From the NCBI RefSeq assembly GCF_047948215.1, contig NC_134455.1, positions 292,293,647 through 292,357,646 of the forward strand: a stretch of 64,000 nt of DNA. Direction: 5' to 3'. The position numbers were made by a program, and so were the translations under genes. This document shows positions 59,261-64,000 of the stretch, in pieces (the first letter of the stretch is position 1; every line of letters begins with the position of its first letter). Under the pieces are notes generated by a model, which had not been told where the DNA came from, searched no databases, and saw nothing but the letters and a program-made list of their open reading frames with translations. This DNA is from Lycorma delicatula (taxonomy: Eukaryota > Arthropoda > Insecta > Hemiptera > Fulgoridae).

Positions 59261-61370
59261 AAACGTAAAAATGACGTGTCGGGAAACGGGGAAAAGAGAA
59301 CAACTCTCAGCCATGAGGTTCCTGCGAGGTTCTCAGAAAGAGTTAAAAACTAAAGTTACGTAATTAATGTAAATACCAATTTAACTTTAAAAAACATTAA
59401 TTAAATTTTACTCCGACTTAAAAAGTTTAAATTTAAGAAAAATTCAATGGTGATTCGTTTTATATTTTAGTGCGGTTTATGAAATATGTTTATTTTAATT
59501 ATTACTGTATGTTGAAGCCTCTGAACCGTTAATCTTACGTTTAAACCTAGATAAAATACTACAAATTGTATCATCGTCTCATGGATCATTCAGTGATAAT
59601 ATTGATGATCATTTGAAAAAAATCATGTTGCTTATGCTTTGAAATAATATTGACATAATATTCAGAGCAAGGCTTATGTGCACAATACAATAAACAAAAC
59701 TTAATATCTATAATCAGATTCATTATTTCATCGAATATATAAATCTCACTGATTCTGCTCCAATAAACATGTGAATAAATTAAATATAAATAGATTGTAG
59801 ACGTGGTAATACATTTGTGCTTACTATACAGTGCTATGAAATAGAGCTTAGATGTTCGTAGAAGTAGTAAGTAATAGGAAACTGTTATATTGGATCATCC
59901 CTAAGTTGGACCAATATGGAGCAGCTTAATGGTGGTTAAAGAGGGTGAGAAAGGAGGTTTGGGTTGAATTATGCGATAAACAAGATTGATTTGAGGGTTG
60001 GCAGTCCAATTACTTGTGCTGGCATACACCTCTGCTAGGTACGTACATACGTGCATCGCACCTCGCATGCTGTTACTCAAATAAATAAACGAAAATATAT
60101 ACGGTCACAAACAGAACATTTGTTAATCATATTTAGTAATTTAATGAGGATAGCATTATATTCATTTATCATTAAACGTTTTACATCAATTATTGAATAA
60201 CAAAATGAGCTGTAATTTGCTTATACCGATGGTGGAAAACGTAAAATCTATTTTAGCTCTCAAATTTTCATTGAGAATCTGTTTAATTTTACTTTTTTTA
60301 TTTTGTGGATTATGATTATACAGGCATGGATTATCTCCTATCTACGTTTTGTTCATCATCTTCTCACTTAACATTCACGTACTGAAATATGAATGATGAA
60401 TTACGTTACATACAACGAATAACCCTGTTCATTTTAATCCTGATTAAATAAAATAAATCAGCTCTCGCTGTACTATTAACTGAAAAATTATAAATATAAA
60501 TTTGTGCACAGAGCGATCTAATTCAACCTTTTGCAATTTTTCCTGATTTTTACCAATTTACTTTATTAAAATTAAAAAAAATATATATTCAAAGGCGGCT
60601 TTGATTTTGAACTGGGTCCGGTGACTAGTTACTTTGCTAGATATAGCCTTTTATTTTCTTATTAATGCTGCTTTTATCTCTCCATATTAATGCTGCGTAC
60701 AATACCCTTGTTACTACATAAATAAATATCGAAAAATCATCAGTAATACACAATTAACAACACTAAAGCCTGTTAAATATTTACATAATAACTAAAAGAA
60801 AATATTGTATAGGCAAGTAATTTCAAAATCAAGTGGTAGAGAAATCAAACGTCATCTTTTGCGTTAGGCTGATCGTATGATAATCACTCTAACGAAAACA
60901 TTAGTCTGAGAAGAATGACATAACGAAATGAGTGTAGGAAAGAAAAGAGAAAAAGTATTAAATTTTTCTGGTAGGTTGAATTGCTAACGTTTTTTATGGG
61001 TTAGCAATTACAAGTCCATTTTTCGGATTTTTTAATTTTACTATTATTATAGTAATTAGCTAAAACGTGTCATTTTAATTAATTATGTTGACAGTGGCAT
61101 AATTACTCAAAAATCAGGATAAATGGAAAATTTTTTGAAAATATGAATAAAATTGCAAGTAACGGAAAAATACTTGTAAGGTATTTTATGTAATTTATCC
61201 GGCTGTAAGTTATAAATAAAAGTAGCAGGATAAAACTTTAAAATAATAATTTAAGTGCTAATTATTTTCCCTTACGAAATATTTGCAATGTGTGTATACG
61301 AGTTATATTCGGAAGGTTAAAAATTTTGACAAAAATCTAAAAATGCATATTTATTAACGAAACTAATTTG
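59261..61370. other. AT-rich non-coding stretch
   Basis: No gene, repeat copy or RNA was recognised. An interval at 59890-60090 is slightly GC-richer but unassigned. Confidence 0.5.
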
Positions 61371-62790
61371 AAATATTACTCATGTATACTAATACTTTTT
61401 CTATGTATCCCCCATTCATTTCCAAGTATTTCGTCAGCCGGGGTAACAACTTTCATATTTCTGTGTCATATAATCCTTTCTTTTTCCTGTTTAGCCTCCA
61501 GTAACTACCGTTTAGATAATTCTTCAGAGGATGAATGAGGATGATATGTATGAGTGTAATTGAAGTGTAGTCTTGTACATTCTCAGTTCGACCATTCCTG
61601 AGATGTGTGGTTAATTGAAACCCAACCACCAAAGAACACCTGTATCCACGATCTAGTATTCAAATCCGTGTAAAAACAACTGGCTTTACTAGGACTTGAA
61701 CGCTGTAACTCTCGACTTCTAAATCAGCTGATTTGGGAAGACCCGTTAACCACTAGACCAACCCGGTGGGTCGTGTCATATAACCCTTCCGTCATACATT
61801 ATTCACTCATAGAATGCTCTTTGACCATTCACACACGGCATTTTTCACCTCTTCGTCAGTTGAAAAGCGTTTTCCAGCCGTACGGTCTTTCAAAAGAGTA
61901 AAAGAAAAAAGCCGTTTGGTGCCAGGTCAGAACTTTGGGCAGGATGATTCCGAATATCGAAAACCGAAACTGTTGAGGCAATCGACCCTTTGGCGTGCGG
62001 TATGGGGCTGAGCGTTATCGTGCAACAGATATATGCCTTTTATCGGCTGCCCTCTTCTTTTGTTTTGAATAATCCAATGAAGCTCTTGGAGGGTTTAGCA
62101 AAATCATTCATTTATGGATTGACCCGGAGTCAAAAGAAACCAATAAGCATCTCAGTAAATTGGCACGGTGATTTTTTTTCGCAGACTGTTAAATATGAAT
62201 TTTTTACCGACAGGGAATGCCGCTACTGTTTATATGCCCCAGTTTATGCAGTATGCCGCTACTGCATAAACTGCCTTTTGGATAGCGATGTGTAGTGAGC
62301 CACCCAGGATTCATCCCCAGTCACTAGAATCGAGAAATTCTTCACCCTCGAGCTCATAATGGTTGAGAAACTCCGAGCACAATGAACTCGATTTGTTTTG
62401 TGTCCGTCTGTTAACATTTACACCAACTTCCGCGCGCGCAATTTACAAAATTCAAGCAGTTGATTACCGTTTTTGACAGCATAGTTCAACCGACTTCAGG
62501 AGACATTTTATGAAGTTCGTCCACAATCAAACAACGATTTTTGCGAATCAGTCGTTCGTGTTTGTCAACAAATTCATCTATCACAATCGACGATCGTCAG
62601 TTTCTTCTACCACTTTTTAAACTCCCTACACTACTTTATTATTTTATCACGTGATAGCAAATCGCCGTAAACAGAAACAATTTCGCGGTGGATGTTAGGC
62701 GGGCTTTTCATTTTTAGCGATAGTAAGACGTCGGATGAGGGCCCGCATTTCCAGTTGGCGGAATCGGGAATATTTTGAAAGTTATGTTTT
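61371..62790 (-). pseudogene. Second mariner transposase, interrupted by a SINE
   Basis: The minus strand from about 62770 reads MRALIRRLTIAKNEKPA and then IHREIVSVYGDLLSRDKIIK (helix-turn-helix region), followed by DEFVDKHERLIRKNRCLIVD-type sequence. VTGDESWVAHYTSLSKRQ (62325 down) holds the first catalytic Asp. HDNAQPHTARQRVDCLNSFG (near 62020) holds the second. HPAQSSDLAPNGFFLL is the third block, but its Asp (normally P-S/T-D-F) is Gly. GKRFSTDEEVKNAVCEWSKS follows, down to about 61810. After the SINE (61463-61783) the C-terminus resumes as KLLPRLTKYLEMNGGYIEK, with a stop near 61373. Frameshifts, stops and the lost Asp show it is inactive. It is a different lineage from the 24-25 kb mariner. 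The plus-strand frames at 61814-62011 and 61990-62295 are antisense shadows. Confidence 0.82.
61463..61783 (-). mobile_element. tRNA-derived SINE inserted in the mariner gene
   Basis: Identical 11-bp target duplications gtgtcatataa flank it at 61463-61473 and 61773-61783, and similarity continues a few bases more. The roughly 300-bp body reads on the minus strand. It begins 'cccaccgggttggtctagtg', a tRNA-like head with a box A match (tggtctagtgg), and has a box B-like 'gcgttcaagtcct'. A body with 'gaatactagatcgtggatac' and 'gtggttgggtttcaattaac' follows. The 3' end is 'aggaaaaagaaagg'. Pol III promoters of this kind drive SINE transcription; mobility depends on a partner LINE. The insertion splits the transposase just before its last 30 codons. 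Confidence 0.88.
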
Positions 62791-62983
62791 TATCCTTCGG
62801 AGGAATTCCTCCAATAACCTGTCTTTTCTATTGCACCTACCAGTTTTCTATCTTAAAAAAAAAATAGAAGATCCGATTTAAACTATTAAGATTAATTTTA
62901 ATTTTATTAATTTAAGATTTAGGTTTTTCTTATAAAATTAATTATGTTAAAATAAGTTGACAAAACGTCGTTTGTAATTATTC
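62791..62983. other. Short spacer between mariner remnant and LINE tail
   Basis: Probably includes the 5' untranslated end of the mariner. No inverted repeat pair was resolved. Confidence 0.4.
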
Positions 62984-64000
62984 TTTTTTTTTTTTTTTTT
63001 TTTTTTTTTATCTGAATTTTTACGGGCATCGACTGCTAAGGTCATTAGCCCTCGTCACATTCTTTAAAAGAAATTATTATCTCCATCAGGATCGTCATAT
63101 GTAAGGGTGTAAAGGGCCCTTACATTTTATTTAAAAACACAAACTTCACAATAAACATTAAAACATGAAAGACAAGGACAATCACAAACACTTACGGGGT
63201 GTAAAGGGCCCCAATATTAAAATTTGAGATAGGTTCTCAAAAAACCATGAACTTAAAATTATAATTAATCTTATCATTACCATATCTTTCTTCTTTCTTC
63301 TATATGCATATATAAAACTACCGCTTAGAGTATCTTTTACCACAGCTTTAAACTTCCATTCTATAGACTTTTAAGAAGTCCACTGGCGTGTAAAAATGCA
63401 ACTATATTTTCTTCATTTCCATTATCCAGATCAGCACTAATATTATTTGTAAAACAGAACCTCTTTCTGAGGTCCTCATATATGGTACACTCTTCTATTA
63501 GATTCTTGATTGTCAGTGTTTTATTACAAACACCGCACATTGGTCTCACTTCGCCGGTTAACAAATATAAATTTGTTAATCGCGTGTGACCGATTCTAAG
63601 TCTGGTCACCGCTACTTGTTCACGGCGAGTCAACTTAAAGTCGCTTTTCCATTTATAAGGAGAAGTTTTAACTGAGTTTAATTTTGTATTTAAACTCCTC
63701 CATTCAGCGTTCCACTTGTTTCTTACTATGTTTGTTAGACGGTTTTTAACATCTGCCACTCTTACAGGAAATGCATCCAAATCATCGCAGACTGTTGCCT
63801 TTCTGGCAGCTTCGTCTGCGATTTCATTACCTGTAATACCAGCATGCCCTGGAGTCCATACAAATACGCATCGCTGTCCTCGTTGTTTTAGTACGTATAA
63901 AATGGACAGGATGTTTGCAATTAGGACATCCTTAATGTTCTTGTTCCGAATTGCGACGAGTGCACTTAATGAATCGGAACATATTAGCACTCTCTCTTCG
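62984..64000 (-). mobile_element. 3' end of a non-LTR retrotransposon with poly(A) tail
   Basis: A 26-nt T-run (62984-63009) is the poly(A) tail of a minus-strand element running beyond the window. The 3' UTR (63010-63360) contains a conserved-looking stretch (reverse complement of 'gactgctaaggtcattagcc') and two related 'gtgtaaagggccc' words at about 63108 and 63200. The coding end is listed separately. With an undamaged 209-codon frame and tail, this is the youngest-looking element in the window. Confidence 0.85.
63361..63999 (-). CDS. LINE ORF2 C-terminus: RNase H domain and Cys-rich knuckle (partial)
   Basis: The frame is open to the window edge (EERVLICSDSLSAL...), so the true start lies outside. 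CSDSLSALVAIRNK carries the catalytic Asp of RNase H. VFVWTPGHAGITGNEIADEA is the canonical WxPxHxGIxGNExAD block with its His and Asp. Next come KWNAEWRSL, then RREQVAVTRLRIGHTRLTNL, a signature shared by LINEs of the I/R1/Jockey groups. MCGVCNKTLTIKNLIEEC is the C-terminal Cys knuckle, in which the usual His before the last Cys appears as Asn. It ends LLKSL with TAG at 63361. No stops or frameshifts are seen in 213 codons. It is a relative of the 47.2-47.8 kb remnant. Confidence 0.9.
   Translation of the reverse strand, partial: EERVLICSDSLSALVAIRNKNIKDVLIANILSILYVLKQRGQRCVFVWTPGHAGITGNEIADEAARKATVCDDLDAFPVRVADVKNRLTNIVRNKWNAEWRSLNTKLNSVKTSPYKWKSDFKLTRREQVAVTRLRIGHTRLTNLYLLTGEVRPMCGVCNKTLTIKNLIEECTIYEDLRKRFCFTNNISADLDNGNEENIVAFLHASGLLKSL

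Noticed and set aside
61814..62295. Two plus-strand ORFs (65 and 101 residues)
   Set aside because: Antisense shadows of the second mariner transposase remnant.
1..64000. CRISPR array, bacterial defence or phage-like system
   Set aside because: No regularly spaced direct repeats with unique spacers, no operon-like gene packing, and all recognisable proteins belong to eukaryotic transposable elements.

Overview
This is a strongly AT-rich piece of an insect nuclear genome. It is packed with old, broken transposable elements and holds no complete host gene that I can recognise. The mix of mariner, Jockey-type LINE, Penelope-like element and tRNA-derived SINE fits an arthropod with a large repeat-rich genome. 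A hemipteran is my best guess, but no host gene in the window fixes the taxon. There are no rRNA genes, no intact tRNA genes, no CRISPR arrays and no bacterial-style operons.

Layout. 1-6.2 kb: repeat family R1 (copy A, plus an inverted end fragment near 4.3 kb), repeat family R2 with nested microsatellites, a broken DDE transposase on the minus strand, and repeat family R3. 6.2-11.6 kb: featureless AT-rich DNA. 11.7-14.5 kb: R1 copies B and C beside a lysine-rich low-complexity block. 14.5-23.3 kb: mostly empty, with a tRNA-derived SINE head, a small duplicated segment and one splice-flanked candidate exon. 23.3-25.4 kb: a mariner element with clear inverted ends, lying inside an older repeat. 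25.9-26.3 kb: an unrecognised ORF with internal 39-bp repeats. 28.0-30.3 kb: a degenerate Penelope-like retroelement with inverted terminal copies, reverse transcriptase and GIY-YIG remnants, and hammerhead-like motifs. 30.5-31.6 kb: an element with a 262-bp tandem repeat and a 20-bp perfect inverted end pair. 32.7-33.3 kb: a LINE reverse-transcriptase tail. 34.9-36.8 kb: R1 copy D with a GC-rich nested insert, then a second kind of DDE transposase remnant. 37.6 kb: an isolated hammerhead-like motif. 39.1-40.4 kb: two copies of repeat R5. 45.5-45.9 kb: an isolated GC-rich block. 47.2-47.8 kb: a LINE RNase H tail. 50.3-52.6 kb: R3 and R2 copies. 53.1-53.6 kb: a large imperfect palindrome. 54.5-57.8 kb: a Jockey-type LINE pseudogene (gag-like zinc knuckle and RT). 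61.4-62.8 kb: a second mariner pseudogene, interrupted by a SINE with a clean target duplication. 63.0-64.0 kb: the 3' end of a LINE on the minus strand, with RNase H domain and poly(A) tail, running off the window.

All recognisable proteins are selfish-element enzymes: transposases, reverse transcriptases, RNase H and a GIY-YIG nuclease. Nearly all are frameshifted or have lost catalytic residues, so they reflect past mobility rather than a working pathway. The most notable structures are the Penelope-like element with its ribozyme-like termini, the multi-copy R1 family, the nested SINE-in-mariner insertion and the palindrome near 53.3 kb. I did not find convincing evidence for a new biological system. 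All calls come from reading the sequence; no database search was run.
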